Below, one piece after another: positions 42,065 through 51,363 of a DNA stretch of 64,000 nucleotides. Below the pieces are notes generated by a model, which was given only the letters and a program-made list of their open reading frames with translations, was not told the origin of the DNA and ran no database searches. Source of the DNA: Halogranum amylolyticum (lineage in GTDB: Archaea > Halobacteriota > Halobacteria > Halobacteriales > Haloferacaceae); NCBI RefSeq assembly GCF_900110465.1, contig NZ_FODV01000012.1, positions 1 through 64,000 of the forward strand, read 5' to 3'. The first letter of the stretch is position 1, and each line of letters opens with the position of its first letter. Position numbers and translations under genes: made by a program.

Positions 42065-43045
42065 TCACTCCGCTTTCGCCTCGACGACGTCGACCCCGCT
42101 GAACGCGAACCGGGCCCCTCCGCTCTCCGTCGCTCCGACCGAGAGACGCCACTCGTGTGCGTCTGCGATCTGTGCGACGATCGCTAGCCCGAGACCGGTG
42201 TTCCCCTCGGCAGTCGAGTACCCCGGGTCGAGAACGGAGTCTCTGTCTGCCGGTGGGACACCGGGTCCGTCGTCGCCGACAAAGAACCCTTCTTCCGTCG
42301 CCCCGACTGTGACCGTCACGTCGGGACCGGCGTGTTCGACCGCATTTCGGAAGAGGTTCTCGAAGAGTTGCCGGAGGTGATCGACGTCGGCCACGACGGT
42401 CGGCAGTCCTTCCCGCACGTCGAGCGTGGCGTCGGCCGTGTCGACGGTCGACCACGCCGCGCGAGCGACGTCTGCGAGCGAGACTCTCTCTGTCGAGGTC
42501 GCCCTCCCCCCGACGGCGAGGACGTCCCGGACGATCTGTTGGATGCGGTCCAGTGCGTCTTCGACCTTCTCGAAGTGCTCCGTCTCCCCGGTTTCGTGAG
42601 CGGCCTCGAGCCGGATCTTCGCCACTTCGAGCGGGTTTCTGAGGTCGTGAGCCGCGACGCTCGCGAGCCGTTCGGCTCGTTCGGCCCGCGACTCGGCCGC
42701 TCTCGCCCGCCGATCCGCACTCGTCTCCTCGGTGAAGACGAGATAACCCGTCTCCTCTCGCTCCGAGTGGGAGACGTGTCGAAGCGAGAACCGTCGTGGC
42801 TTGTCGTCCGCGTCCCGTCCCGTCTCGACGGTAATTCGTCGATGCTGGCGACGGTCACCGTCACCTCGATGCTCGGGGAGGTACTCCGAGAGCGCGTCGT
42901 CGACGACGTCGGCCTGCTGGACACCGAAGACGTTCTCGAACGCAGTGTTGACCGCACTGACGACAGCGTTCCCGTCTTCGATTCGATAGGAGACGAGCGG
43001 GTCGGGAAACGATCGAAAGAGCGGAGACGTGTCGGGGGCGATCAT
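42065..43045 (-). CDS. PAS-domain sensor histidine kinase
   Basis: 326 residues without membrane segments. PAS domain (about 8-110, VVSAVNTAFENVFGVQQADV), a coiled linker (RRARAAESRAERAERLASVA), HisKA with VAAHDLRNPLEVAKIRLEAA and HATPase_c with LFRNAVEHAGPDV, FFVGDDGPGVPP and NTGLGLAIVAQIADAHE. Cytosolic, ligand unknown. It overlaps the upstream Bat regulator gene by 4 nt, so the two are made together and may share a signal. No receiver gene is adjacent on this strand. Confidence 0.83.
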   Translation of the reverse strand: MIAPDTSPLFRSFPDPLVSYRIEDGNAVVSAVNTAFENVFGVQQADVVDDALSEYLPEHRGDGDRRQHRRITVETGRDADDKPRRFSLRHVSHSEREETGYLVFTEETSADRRARAAESRAERAERLASVAAHDLRNPLEVAKIRLEAAHETGETEHFEKVEDALDRIQQIVRDVLAVGGRATSTERVSLADVARAAWSTVDTADATLDVREGLPTVVADVDHLRQLFENLFRNAVEHAGPDVTVTVGATEEGFFVGDDGPGVPPADRDSVLDPGYSTAEGNTGLGLAIVAQIADAHEWRLSVGATESGGARFAFSGVDVVEAKAE

Positions 43046-44658
43046 CTGTCCGTCCCCGACTGCCGCGTGTCTGCCGTTCGGCGTCGGTCGGTACCCGCAT
43101 CTTCGTCGAAGAACGCGTCGAGTAGTTTGCTGAGGCCGGCACGGAGGTGATGGGCGAGCGTCGGGGACGAGATGTCGAGCGCACCGGCTACCTGTTCGGC
43201 GGTGCTATCCCGGGGCGACTGAAAGTACCCCGCGTGGTAGGCGGTCCGGAGCACCGTCCGCTGGCGGTCGGTGAGATCGCGGGAGAGCGCACTCTGGAAC
43301 TCCAGAGCGGTCTCGACGGGCCGTTCGAGCTCGCGTTTCGAGAGCAACTCGGCTCCGGGGAACGCCTCTCCGACGGCTTCGACGATCTCTCGGACGTCCT
43401 CACTCGGGGCGACCTCTGCGACGATTCGACCGACTCCCTCCGTGAACTCCGCTCGCCGGATCGTCGCACCACGTTCGACGAGCACGAGCAGCGGCGAGCC
43501 GTGGGCGACCGTCACTTCGACGAGACCGCCCTCGGTATCACCCTCGTCATCCGAGACGTCGTGAATCAGTCGCCCACCAGTTACCTCGGGTCGCTCCGTG
43601 GTGAGTGTGAGGAATCTCTCGGGGTCGGCGCCTTCGACGCGGAGGTAGAACAACAGCGATTCGGCGTTTCTCGGGACGATTCCTTCGACGCCGAGAGTAC
43701 ACTCGAGCGTTGCCGACGTGTCGGCGAAGAGGGTCTCCGAATCCGAGACGCGGAACGTCAGTTCCACGACCGTATCCGAGAGCAGAAGGCTACGTTGCCG
43801 GGCGGCGTTGATCGCGAACCCGGTGACGACGCCGAGCGTCTCGAAGCTCTGTCGTTCCCGTTCGCTGAAGGCGTCGGTGCGTGTCGCGTACACTCCGAGC
43901 ACGCCGTACGTGGTGTTACCGTAGCGAAGCGGGACCGCGATACTCGACTGAAGTCCTCGGGCGAACGCCGCCCGTCGCACTCGCTCCGGCACCGCTTCGT
44001 CTTCGACCAGTTGACGGACGACGTGAATCTCGTCCGTTCGCAACGCCTCGTGTTCGGGGAGGCACGTCTCGTCGTCTTCGACGCCCGCCTCGAGGAACTC
44101 GAGGACCTCGTCGTACTCACCGGCGCCGACGCGATGGCTCAGTCGGTCGCTCCCCATCTCGCGCTCACCGATCCAGGTGAACTCGTAGAGATCGGTCGCC
44201 GCCAATCGCTCACACACCGTCCGTTCGATCTGTTCTCGAGTCGTCGCGCCCACGAGGTCGTCGACGATCTCCTGGACGAGTCCGTCGATGCGAGTGAGTC
44301 TGGCCAGTTCCGCGTCCCGCTCGTCGCGTTGGCGTTCGAGCCCCTTCCTGTCGCTGACGTCTGTGAAGACGACAGCCATCCCGTCCTCGGTGGCGACCGT
44401 CCGCACGTCGAGCCACCGCTCCAGTTCGGGGAAGTACTCCTCGAACGAGAGGTCTGCAGGCAGCGCGTCGTCGCCGGCGAATCGGCCGTGGAACGTCGAC
44501 TCGATCGACCGCGGAAAGACGGCTCTGACGTCTGCTCCGTCGAGCGCTTCCCTCTCGGTGCCCAGAAGGCTGCGGGCGACGGCGTTGGCCGTCGTTATCT
44601 GCCAGTCGTCGTCGACGACGAGGAGGCCGTCGGCGACGTGGTCGAGCACCGCTTCCAT
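43042..44658 (-). CDS. PAS/GAF Bat-family regulator
   Basis: 538 residues. PAS (1-110, VVDDDWQITTANAVARSLLG), GAF (about 130-290, with GNTTYGVLGVYATRTDAFSE), the Bat-associated beta domain (about 300-450, VVELTFRVSDSETLFADTSA) and HTH_10 (LTDRQRTVLRTAYHAGYFQS...SSPTLAHHLRAGLSKLL). It probably binds DNA in response to a small ligand or redox signal. First gene of a two-gene unit with the PAS kinase. Its target is unknown; the curlin gene just beyond the kinase is a candidate by position only. Confidence 0.85.
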   Translation of the reverse strand: MEAVLDHVADGLLVVDDDWQITTANAVARSLLGTEREALDGADVRAVFPRSIESTFHGRFAGDDALPADLSFEEYFPELERWLDVRTVATEDGMAVVFTDVSDRKGLERQRDERDAELARLTRIDGLVQEIVDDLVGATTREQIERTVCERLAATDLYEFTWIGEREMGSDRLSHRVGAGEYDEVLEFLEAGVEDDETCLPEHEALRTDEIHVVRQLVEDEAVPERVRRAAFARGLQSSIAVPLRYGNTTYGVLGVYATRTDAFSERERQSFETLGVVTGFAINAARQRSLLLSDTVVELTFRVSDSETLFADTSATLECTLGVEGIVPRNAESLLFYLRVEGADPERFLTLTTERPEVTGGRLIHDVSDDEGDTEGGLVEVTVAHGSPLLVLVERGATIRRAEFTEGVGRIVAEVAPSEDVREIVEAVGEAFPGAELLSKRELERPVETALEFQSALSRDLTDRQRTVLRTAYHAGYFQSPRDSTAEQVAGALDISSPTLAHHLRAGLSKLLDAFFDEDAGTDRRRTADTRQSGTDR

Positions 44659-44827
44659 AGTAGTACTCGCACCAGAAACATTGTTAACCTTTGTCTCGGT
44701 ACTCCGTGTCGTGGGTGACGTTCGACTCGTTCACTCCGGTGTTCAGTATCTAGAGTCATCACTACGAGTTCGGGCTCGGTACTGAGCTACCGAATCCATC
44801 GCATCACCCATCCAAGGAGGAACCGTG

Positions 44828-45154
44828 ATGTTCGACAAGAACCAAATCGGTGACCACATCGCGCTGACACTGCTCGTGACCGGGGTCGTACTCGCGAGCG
44901 TCGGGGTCGGAACGCTCGGCGTCGCGACCACGTCGCAAGCGACTTCCGCCACGACGACGGTAGACGCATCCGACCAGCGTGTGACTGTAGCAGCTACCCC
45001 GAGCCCGAACGCCCCGCTGTCGGCGACGACACTCGCGTTCCCGATCGACAACGTGACCCTCGGCCACAGCACCTCCGGATTCGCGCTTACCACGAGCACG
45101 CCCGGACAAGATATGGACCCGTACGCGCTCGGTCAGGATATGGACCCGTATTGA
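44828..45154 (+). CDS. Small exported protein with C-terminal GQDMDPY repeats
   Basis: 108 residues from the ATG at 44828, with a Shine-Dalgarno-like aaggagga 7 nt upstream; a GTG directly before it is in frame. One hydrophobic segment (ALTLLVTGVVLASVGVGTLG) acts as signal or anchor. The rest is Thr/Ser/Ala-rich and ends in two copies of GQDMDPY separated by two residues. No family recognised. The Met/Asp/Tyr repeat at the extreme C-terminus is unusual and may be a binding or modification tag. It lies 80 bp before the aminotransferase gene. Confidence 0.55.
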   Translation: MFDKNQIGDHIALTLLVTGVVLASVGVGTLGVATTSQATSATTTVDASDQRVTVAATPSPNAPLSATTLAFPIDNVTLGHSTSGFALTTSTPGQDMDPYALGQDMDPY

Positions 45155-45234
45155 GCGACAAAGACCTTGCGGCGGTTCTCCACCGTCGTGAGCCAGCCAC
45201 TAGTTCTTACTGCGGTCGGTGTGTTCCCCCGAGC

Positions 45235-46353
45235 ATGACACCGACGGAACTCCGCGCGGACATGCCTGCTCTCGAGGACGTCACCTATCTTAACACGGGC
45301 GCGAGCGGTCCGAGTCCACGCCACGTCGTCGAGGCGGCAGAGTCGTTCCTCGAATACCACGAGTTCGAATCGCCGGCGGGTGAGGGGATGTACCCCGCTG
45401 CGTTCGACACGTACGACGACGTGCGGGCGACCGTCGCCGACTTCCTCGGTGCCGACACGGAGGAGATCGCACTCACCCAGAGCACGAGCGACGGCATCAA
45501 CCGCATCGCCGGTGCGCTCGAGTGGGAGGCGGGCGACGTCGTCGTCCGCACCGACTTCGAACATCCCGCCGGCATTCTCCCGTGGCAACGACTCGAACGG
45601 ACACACGACGTCGAGGTTCGCGTCGTCGAGAGCTCGGGCGGGCGACTCGACCTCGACGCCTACCGCGAGGCGGTCGAGGACGCGAAACTCGTCTGTTTCA
45701 GCTCGCTCACCTGGAACTACGGGACGCGCATGCCCGTCGAAAAACTGGTCGACATCGCTCACGAGGCGGGGGCGTACGTCCTCGTCGACGCGGTGCAGAG
45801 CGTCGGACAGACGCCGGTCGACGTCCACGAGTGGGGGGCGGACGCCGTCGCCGCCGCTGGCCACAAGTGGCTCCTCGGCACCTGGGGTGCGGGCTATCTA
45901 TACGTCGACGCTTCGTTCGCCGAAGAGCTCCACCCGCGTGCGCTCGGCTATCGCGGCGTCGTCACGCCGACCGACGAGGAGTACGAACTGAAATCGGGCG
46001 CAGCACGACTGGAGATCGGGACGACGAACCCCGCTCCCTACGTCGCGCTACAGCAGGCGATCGAGACGATGGGCGACGTCGGACTCGACACCGTCGAGTC
46101 TCGGATTCACGGGCTCGCGTCGTCGCTGAGCGACGCCGTCCCCGACGACCACCTCCTGAGTCCGACGACGCCCGAGTCCGGACTGGTCACTATCGACGTC
46201 GCCGACCCCGAGGGAACCGTCGAACGACTGAAAGAGCAGGAGATCGTGATCCGACCGCTACCCGAACCGGACGCGGTCAGAGTCTCCGTCCACGCATTCA
46301 ACACCGAAGACGACGTCCAGTCGGTACTCGAGGCGCTCAACGGGGAATACTGA
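45235..46353 (+). CDS. Class V aminotransferase (cysteine-desulfurase-like)
   Basis: 372 residues from MTPTELRADMPALEDVTYLN; a longer frame from 45151 overlaps the upstream gene and is less likely. PLP-dependent fold type I: TQSTSDGINRIAGALEW, DFEHPAGILPWQRL, the Asp in VLVDAVQSVGQ and the PLP lysine in AAAGHKWLLGTWGAGYLYV. The C-terminal domain contains NTEDDVQSVLEAL. Members include NifS/SufS, isopenicillin-N epimerase and kynureninase-like enzymes; a typical active-site Cys loop for desulfurase is not seen, so the substrate is open. Confidence 0.8.
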   Translation: MTPTELRADMPALEDVTYLNTGASGPSPRHVVEAAESFLEYHEFESPAGEGMYPAAFDTYDDVRATVADFLGADTEEIALTQSTSDGINRIAGALEWEAGDVVVRTDFEHPAGILPWQRLERTHDVEVRVVESSGGRLDLDAYREAVEDAKLVCFSSLTWNYGTRMPVEKLVDIAHEAGAYVLVDAVQSVGQTPVDVHEWGADAVAAAGHKWLLGTWGAGYLYVDASFAEELHPRALGYRGVVTPTDEEYELKSGAARLEIGTTNPAPYVALQQAIETMGDVGLDTVESRIHGLASSLSDAVPDDHLLSPTTPESGLVTIDVADPEGTVERLKEQEIVIRPLPEPDAVRVSVHAFNTEDDVQSVLEALNGEY

Positions 46354-46426
46354 CTCCCGTCCATTCCCTTCGGTTGTGTCCCGTAAGTTGTAATTATCAA
46401 AGAATAACAAGTCATTTACTTGTAGT

Positions 46427-47206
46427 ATGAGTCGTTCCCCTTCTCGTATGTCCACGTCGACAGTTCGAGGGACGGTCGTCGGGATGGGTCAGCGCGCGAA
46501 CCCGGCGTTCGCAGTCGCCGTTGTGTTTCTCCCGCTAGCCGCGCTCGGGTACGCCGTCACGGTCGCATCGGTCGAACACCACACGTACGTTCACGTGATG
46601 GCGGGCATCTTGTGGACGGGGATCGACCTCTTCATGGGGACGGTGCTCGGGCCGGTCGTCGGTGGACTCGACGACGAGCAGAGCGCCGCAGTGTTCGGCC
46701 GACTGACACCGAAGACGACGTTCCTGCTGCCGTCGCTGGCTGCCGTCACCATCGGGAGCGGTCTCACGCTGGCGCAGCGACTCGGCTGGTTCACGAACGC
46801 CGAGCCCTGGCTCGCGCTCTTCACCGCGGCGAACCTGATTCCGGCACTCCTGCTGATCGGCTGGCGACTCGACGCGTGGCGCGACTGGCGGTGGCAGGTG
46901 CCGTTCGCACTCGCGGTGGTCGGATCGCTCGCGTGGGTCGGCCTCACGGTCGCCGCGCTCGAACCGGTCGACCCGGCGATCGCGGTCGCACTCGGCATCG
47001 TGACGCTCCTGTCCGTCCAGGGGTTCGGCTTCCTGCTCCCCGGCGAGATCCGGATGTACAGAGAGATGCGGTCGGTGACTCCCGACAGTTCCGTCATCGC
47101 GTCGATCGGGACCCAGAACGCTATGCTCGGCGGCGTCCAGGGGCTGTTCCAGCTGCTTCTTGTCCTCGATATGGTGTATCTGCGCTACGGTGGGTTCCCC
47201 CTCTGA
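46427..47206 (+). CDS. Polytopic membrane protein with conserved His in helix 2
   Basis: 259 residues (ATG at 46427; 46448 is an alternative). About seven hydrophobic helices. VEHHTYVHVMAGILWTGIDL resembles the His-bearing helices of CopD/DUF2269-like and UrvD-type proteins, which can hold haem. The loops KTTFLLPSLAAVTIGSGL and the C-terminal GTQNAMLGGVQGLFQLLLVL recur in related families. Exact family not certain and function unknown. ttacttg lies just upstream of the ATG. Confidence 0.55.
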   Translation: MSRSPSRMSTSTVRGTVVGMGQRANPAFAVAVVFLPLAALGYAVTVASVEHHTYVHVMAGILWTGIDLFMGTVLGPVVGGLDDEQSAAVFGRLTPKTTFLLPSLAAVTIGSGLTLAQRLGWFTNAEPWLALFTAANLIPALLLIGWRLDAWRDWRWQVPFALAVVGSLAWVGLTVAALEPVDPAIAVALGIVTLLSVQGFGFLLPGEIRMYREMRSVTPDSSVIASIGTQNAMLGGVQGLFQLLLVLDMVYLRYGGFPL

Positions 47207-47379
47207 ATCACCCCTCCCAGTGGGCGCCGATCGTCGATTGGCGAGCAAACTCTCCGAAAACCGATAATGTCTGATTACTCCAGATCTCGCCGGACCTGAA
47301 CGGTGTGTCCGGCAGTTGAACATAGCCGAACTGACTGTTCGTTTTATTAGCTTTCGTCCAGATGACACAATTCAGACTG

Positions 47380-47961
47380 ATGAGCACGAAAGCCAGGCCT
47401 CCAGCAGACGAGACATCGAAGGTTCCCCGAGAGCGGTCGCTGAGCAGAGACGAGCTCTTTCACCTCCTACAGAGCGGTCGCCGCCGTGCCGTCGTTCGGT
47501 ATCTGTGCGACCACAGAGACGAATCGACGTTCGAGATGCGGGATATCGCGGTCCAGGTGGCCGCCTGGGAGAACGACAAGCCAGTCGACCGATTGGAGTC
47601 CGACGAACGCCAGCGCGTGTACATCGCGCTCTACCAGTCGCACCTGCCAAAGCTCGACGAGGCGGGCGTCATCGAGTACAACCAGAGTCGGGGGTGGGTC
47701 GAGTCGATGCCGCTTCTCGACCGTGTCGAGCAGTATCTCGTGGTCGACGAACAGCCCAGCGAGTCGGACAACGAGACCGACGAGGAGTCGATCTCGATGC
47801 GGTACTACGGCGGTGCGACTGCGCTGAGCGTGGGGCTCCTCGTCGCCTCCAGTCTCGGTCTCGCACCCGCGCTCGCCGGGGGGTGGCTCGCCACGCTCAT
47901 CACCGGACTGTTCGCCACGATCACGCTCGTGCTGTCGTCCCGAAAGTGGAACCCGAGCTGA
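47380..47961 (+). CDS. DUF7344-like winged-helix protein with two membrane helices
   Basis: 193 residues from ATG 47380 (47362 is possible). The N-terminal half is a winged helix: LSRDELFHLLQSGRRRAVVR, MRDIAVQVAAWEND, YIALYQSHLPKLDEAGVIEY. The C-terminal part has two hydrophobic helices (ALSVGLLVASSLGLAPALAG and TLITGLFATITLVLS). This architecture is common in haloarchaea as a membrane-tethered regulator of unknown target. A TATA-like ttttatta (47341-47348) lies about 32 bp before 47380. Confidence 0.75.
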   Translation: MSTKARPPADETSKVPRERSLSRDELFHLLQSGRRRAVVRYLCDHRDESTFEMRDIAVQVAAWENDKPVDRLESDERQRVYIALYQSHLPKLDEAGVIEYNQSRGWVESMPLLDRVEQYLVVDEQPSESDNETDEESISMRYYGGATALSVGLLVASSLGLAPALAGGWLATLITGLFATITLVLSSRKWNPS

Positions 47962-48418
47962 CGGTTCCGCAACCCCGATCCGCGACCGAATCGCTTCGGA
48001 CGGCCGCTCCTCGGTCTCCCCGCCGGACGGAGAAGAACGTCAGACCCCTTGGAGACGTCTTCGTTCTCAGTCCCGTCGCGTTTCGAGTGCTCGATGTCCC
48101 CCATCGGTGCGCGTCGGAGAATTCGTCCGCTCGTTGTCCATGCCGAAGATGAGCGAATACCGACATCTCGTTCCCAAGGTGTGGGAATCGGAGTCCGGTT
48201 TGAGGGGACGTCGTCGGAAAGTTTCTACCGTCCATGTTCGTACCCCCTCTCGGGCGACACAGTACGCGTAGACCGAGACGCAATTACTGTCTGACAGTAC
48301 AGCCGGATCGCTATGCGGGTGACGCTGCCGAGAACGCGGTTCGATACGAGACGTGGCGTGGAGACGCTGAGGTCCGTCCCGAGTCTCAGAGTGGGCACGC
48401 TCTGGCGAGGTGGCTCCG
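47962..48418. other. Intergenic stretch of about 450 bp without a supported gene
   Basis: No frame here shows haloarchaeal coding bias with a plausible start. A small inverted repeat, actgtctgacagt (48286-48298), lies about 120 bp before the Mo-domain gene and may be a regulatory site. Nothing else recognisable. Confidence 0.4.
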
Positions 48419-48859
48419 ATGACGAACGTCGCGGAGACGGCCGTCCTCGTTCAGGGGGACGAGTCGGTGCACATCGGTCACCCCGAGTTACAGGCGCTCC
48501 CACGAGAGACGAAGGAGATCGTCGTCTCATGTGCATCTGGACTCCGACACGAGTCCGCCTGGACAGGCGTTCGTGTCGGCGAACTCCTCGCCGTCGCCGA
48601 TGCGCCACCCGAGACGACGCACATTGCCGTGACGGGCGCTGATGGCTGTCACGTCTACGTCGAACTCGCTGATGCGCTCTCCGGACTGGTCGCGACAGAA
48701 CGAGACGGCGAGACTCTCGACTCGCCACGGCTGGTCGTGCCGGGGATCGACGGGATGCGAACCGTGAAAGACGTCGTCCAACTCGAGGCAGTCGCGCTCG
48801 CCCCCGACGAAGATCCACGGACGTACGAACACCACCCAGAGAGAGGTGAAGTGTCGTGA
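48419..48859 (+). CDS. Mini sulfite-oxidase-fold (Oxidored_molyb-like) protein
   Basis: 146 residues from ATG 48419. The core VSCASGLRHESAWTGVRVGELL, THIAVTGADGCHVYVELADAL, RLVVPGIDGMRTVKDVVQLE follows the molybdopterin-binding domain of the sulfite oxidase/YedY family, with Cys at the Mo-ligand position in SCASG. It is about two thirds of the usual domain length and lacks a signal peptide and the dimerisation domain. The mobA gene overlaps it by 4 nt, so both act in molybdenum cofactor biology; enzyme or carrier is open. Confidence 0.65.
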   Translation: MTNVAETAVLVQGDESVHIGHPELQALPRETKEIVVSCASGLRHESAWTGVRVGELLAVADAPPETTHIAVTGADGCHVYVELADALSGLVATERDGETLDSPRLVVPGIDGMRTVKDVVQLEAVALAPDEDPRTYEHHPERGEVS

Positions 48860-49476
48860 CCGTTGGCGACGGCCGAGTTCGCGGCGTCGTCCTCGCGGGT
48901 GGCCAGAGCACTCGATTCGGTGACGACGACAAGGCGCTCGCCCCCCTCGACGGGGAGCCACTCATCTCGCACGTCGTGTCGGCTCTCTATACGGCGGTCG
49001 AGACGCGTCCACTGCTCGCTGCCCGGACCGACGAGCGCGCAGTGAACCTGCTTTCGGTCCTTCCACGTCTCCCGACTGTCGTCGACGACGACCGATACGA
49101 AGGCCCGGTGGCAGGGCTGTTCGCGGCCGCCGAAGCGGTGTCGGAACCGTGGTTCGTCGTCGTCGGCTGTGACATGCCGCTCATCTCCCGGGCAGCGATT
49201 CGAACGCTCCTCTCTAACACCACGTCCGAGACGGGGGCCGTCGTCGCGTGCGACGACACCGAAATGCCCGAACCTCTCCTCGCTGCATACCGAACGACAG
49301 CAGTTCGCCAGTTGCAGACAAACAGCGTCCGGATCGAGAGTCTACGAGACGTGCTCGACGCGCTCTCGGAGGTTCGACTGCTTCACGTCGACGCACATCC
49401 CGTCTTCGAGCGCGCCGTGACGAACGTGAACACGCAAAACGAGTTGACGACACTCCGCAGAGCAGCGCTCCACTGA
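48856..49476 (+). CDS. mobA: Molybdenum cofactor guanylyltransferase MobA
   Basis: 206 residues (start GTG at 48856, overlapping the previous stop). Nucleotidyltransferase signature VVLAGGQSTRFGDDDKALAPLDGEPLI, then VVDDDRYEGPVAGLFAAAEA and the metal-binding VVVGCDMPLISRAAI. It attaches GMP to molybdopterin to form the bis-MGD cofactor needed by the NarG-like and second molybdoenzyme encoded here. The C-terminal part (TNVNTQNELTTLRRA) is typical. Confidence 0.88.
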   Translation: MTVGDGRVRGVVLAGGQSTRFGDDDKALAPLDGEPLISHVVSALYTAVETRPLLAARTDERAVNLLSVLPRLPTVVDDDRYEGPVAGLFAAAEAVSEPWFVVVGCDMPLISRAAIRTLLSNTTSETGAVVACDDTEMPEPLLAAYRTTAVRQLQTNSVRIESLRDVLDALSEVRLLHVDAHPVFERAVTNVNTQNELTTLRRAALH

Positions 49477-49488
49477 CCGACAGTTCGA

Positions 49489-51363
49489 TCACCCCACGGC
49501 CGAACCCGGGGCCAGCCGTCTCCCCATCGTGTCGCTGTCGAACAACTGTGCCGCCAACTTTCGTTCGGCGGCGCGCAGATGCTGCATGTAGGTTGACTGG
49601 CAGACGTCCATCATCGAAGCGACCTCCTCTCCGCTGTGCTCACGCGGCCACTCGAAGTAGCCCGCGAGGTGGGCGATTCTGATCGCCTCGAGTTGTCGGT
49701 CGGTGAGTACAGCCTCGAGTTCTTCGCGGAACCCGACCGCAGTGTCGACAGTGCGCTCTCGTTCACGCCGACCGACGAGGTCACATACCTCGAAGCGCGT
49801 TCGCAGCGTCTCTACGATCGGGCGAACGTCGACGCCGGTCGGTACGTCGACGACCAACTCCCCGTCGAGCGTCGCAGCGGCGACAGTCAGTTCACCGATC
49901 GTCGCCCCGTGCGTCGCGAGTGTGTCCGCGAGCGTCTCGGTGCCCGTCGCGACGACTCGAATTACACACTCCGATTCGGTCTCCGAGACGACGGTCGGGT
50001 CGTCGAGGTCGGCGACTGCCGCGACCGCCTCGTGTGCCGTCTCACCGTCGACGTCGTGGATTCGAACGAAGAGGACGCGCTTGGACTCCCGTCCGGCAGT
50101 CGTCCGCACCAGCTCGACGTCCCGTTCGCTCTCCCGTGCGAGTGCAAAGAGCGGTGCGCTCGTGTCGTTGACGGCGAACGTCAACTCGGTGATCCGGTCG
50201 TCGACGAGCTCACGCCGGCGATCGGCGGCGTTGATCGCGCTGCCGATGGTGTCGCCCAGTTCGGCTCGAACCTCGGACGAGATCGTCTCGAAGAACTCCG
50301 GCGTCCGTGTGGCGACGACGAGTGCACCGTAGCGACTGTTCCGGAAAGTGAGGGGGACGACACCGACCGTATCGGCAGTCGTCTCGACGCCGTCCAGCGA
50401 CGAGAGCGACGTCGAGACGCTGGTCTGTCCGTGGTCGACTGCCGCTGTGACGACCGCCAGCTCGTCGGCCGCGTCGTCGAGGAGTCCGTCCACGACGTCC
50501 GTCTCTCCTGCCACGTAACGCGTCCGGAGTCGCCCGCTCGCAGTGCGGTCGACGATCCCGGCGGCGACGACCTGTGCGTCATTCACGAGACGATCCACGA
50601 CCGTCCGTTCGACGTCGTCTCTATTCGTCGCCGTCACGAGACGGCGGTTCACGTCGCGGAGGAGTTGGTTCATCCGATTGAGGCGAACCAGCCGTTCGTT
50701 CTGTCGTTCGATCCGCCGCTGTTGCCGCTTCCGCTCGGTGACGTCGCTGTCGACGGCGACGAACTGCTCGATCTCGCCGTCGTTCGTCACGGGTGCGATA
50801 GTCATGTCCACCCAGTGCTGTTCACCGGACGCGTCCTGGTTGACGATCTCGCCGTCCCACACGTCGCCGCGGGAGATCGTCTCCCACATCTCCTCGTAGT
50901 ATGCTGTCTGGTGTTCGCCGGACTTCCAGAGTCGTGGGTTCTCGCCGACGACCTCCTCGGGGGAGTAGCCGGTGACTGCTTCGATGGAGGGGTTCGCGTA
51001 GGTGATCGTCCCGTCCGGGTCGGTGAAGAAGATCGCGTGGCCGGCGTGTTCGACGGCTTTCTTGAACGTACAGAGCTCGTCGTTCGCTGACTGCAGCTTC
51101 CGTGTGAGACGCCGCTCTTCGTCGACGTACCGGTCGAGATAGTGGATCGTGAGGAAGGCGAGACCACTGACGACGAGCCCCGGTACCTCTTCGAGCCCCG
51201 TCGTCGCCGTACTGGCGGCCGTCAGCAGCTGTCTGACGGTCATGAACGTCAGCAACACTGTGAGAAACCCAAACCGTCGGTCGCCACTTCGGCGGAGCAA
51301 GACCAACGAGTAGCCGACACCGACGAGTCGGAGTACGATGGACGTCAGGAGGACACCGTTCAT
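49489..51363 (-). CDS. Membrane-associated PAS/GAF Bat regulator (DmsR-like position)
   Basis: 624 residues from the ATG at 51361-51363 (MNGVLLTSIVLRLVGVGYSL); the frame is open for 51 more codons upstream but these lack coding character. Two or three hydrophobic helices (about 1-90), PAS (about 105-225, KKAVEHAGHAIFFTDPDGTI), GAF (about 250-400), Bat beta domain, and HTH_10 (LTDRQLEAIRIAHLAGYFEW...VCQSTYMQHLRAAERKL). It is divergent from the second molybdoenzyme operon, in the way DmsR precedes dms genes in Halobacterium, so it is the likely regulator. Membrane anchoring of a DNA-binding Bat protein is uncommon. Confidence 0.83.
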   Translation of the reverse strand: MNGVLLTSIVLRLVGVGYSLVLLRRSGDRRFGFLTVLLTFMTVRQLLTAASTATTGLEEVPGLVVSGLAFLTIHYLDRYVDEERRLTRKLQSANDELCTFKKAVEHAGHAIFFTDPDGTITYANPSIEAVTGYSPEEVVGENPRLWKSGEHQTAYYEEMWETISRGDVWDGEIVNQDASGEQHWVDMTIAPVTNDGEIEQFVAVDSDVTERKRQQRRIERQNERLVRLNRMNQLLRDVNRRLVTATNRDDVERTVVDRLVNDAQVVAAGIVDRTASGRLRTRYVAGETDVVDGLLDDAADELAVVTAAVDHGQTSVSTSLSSLDGVETTADTVGVVPLTFRNSRYGALVVATRTPEFFETISSEVRAELGDTIGSAINAADRRRELVDDRITELTFAVNDTSAPLFALARESERDVELVRTTAGRESKRVLFVRIHDVDGETAHEAVAAVADLDDPTVVSETESECVIRVVATGTETLADTLATHGATIGELTVAAATLDGELVVDVPTGVDVRPIVETLRTRFEVCDLVGRRERERTVDTAVGFREELEAVLTDRQLEAIRIAHLAGYFEWPREHSGEEVASMMDVCQSTYMQHLRAAERKLAAQLFDSDTMGRRLAPGSAVG

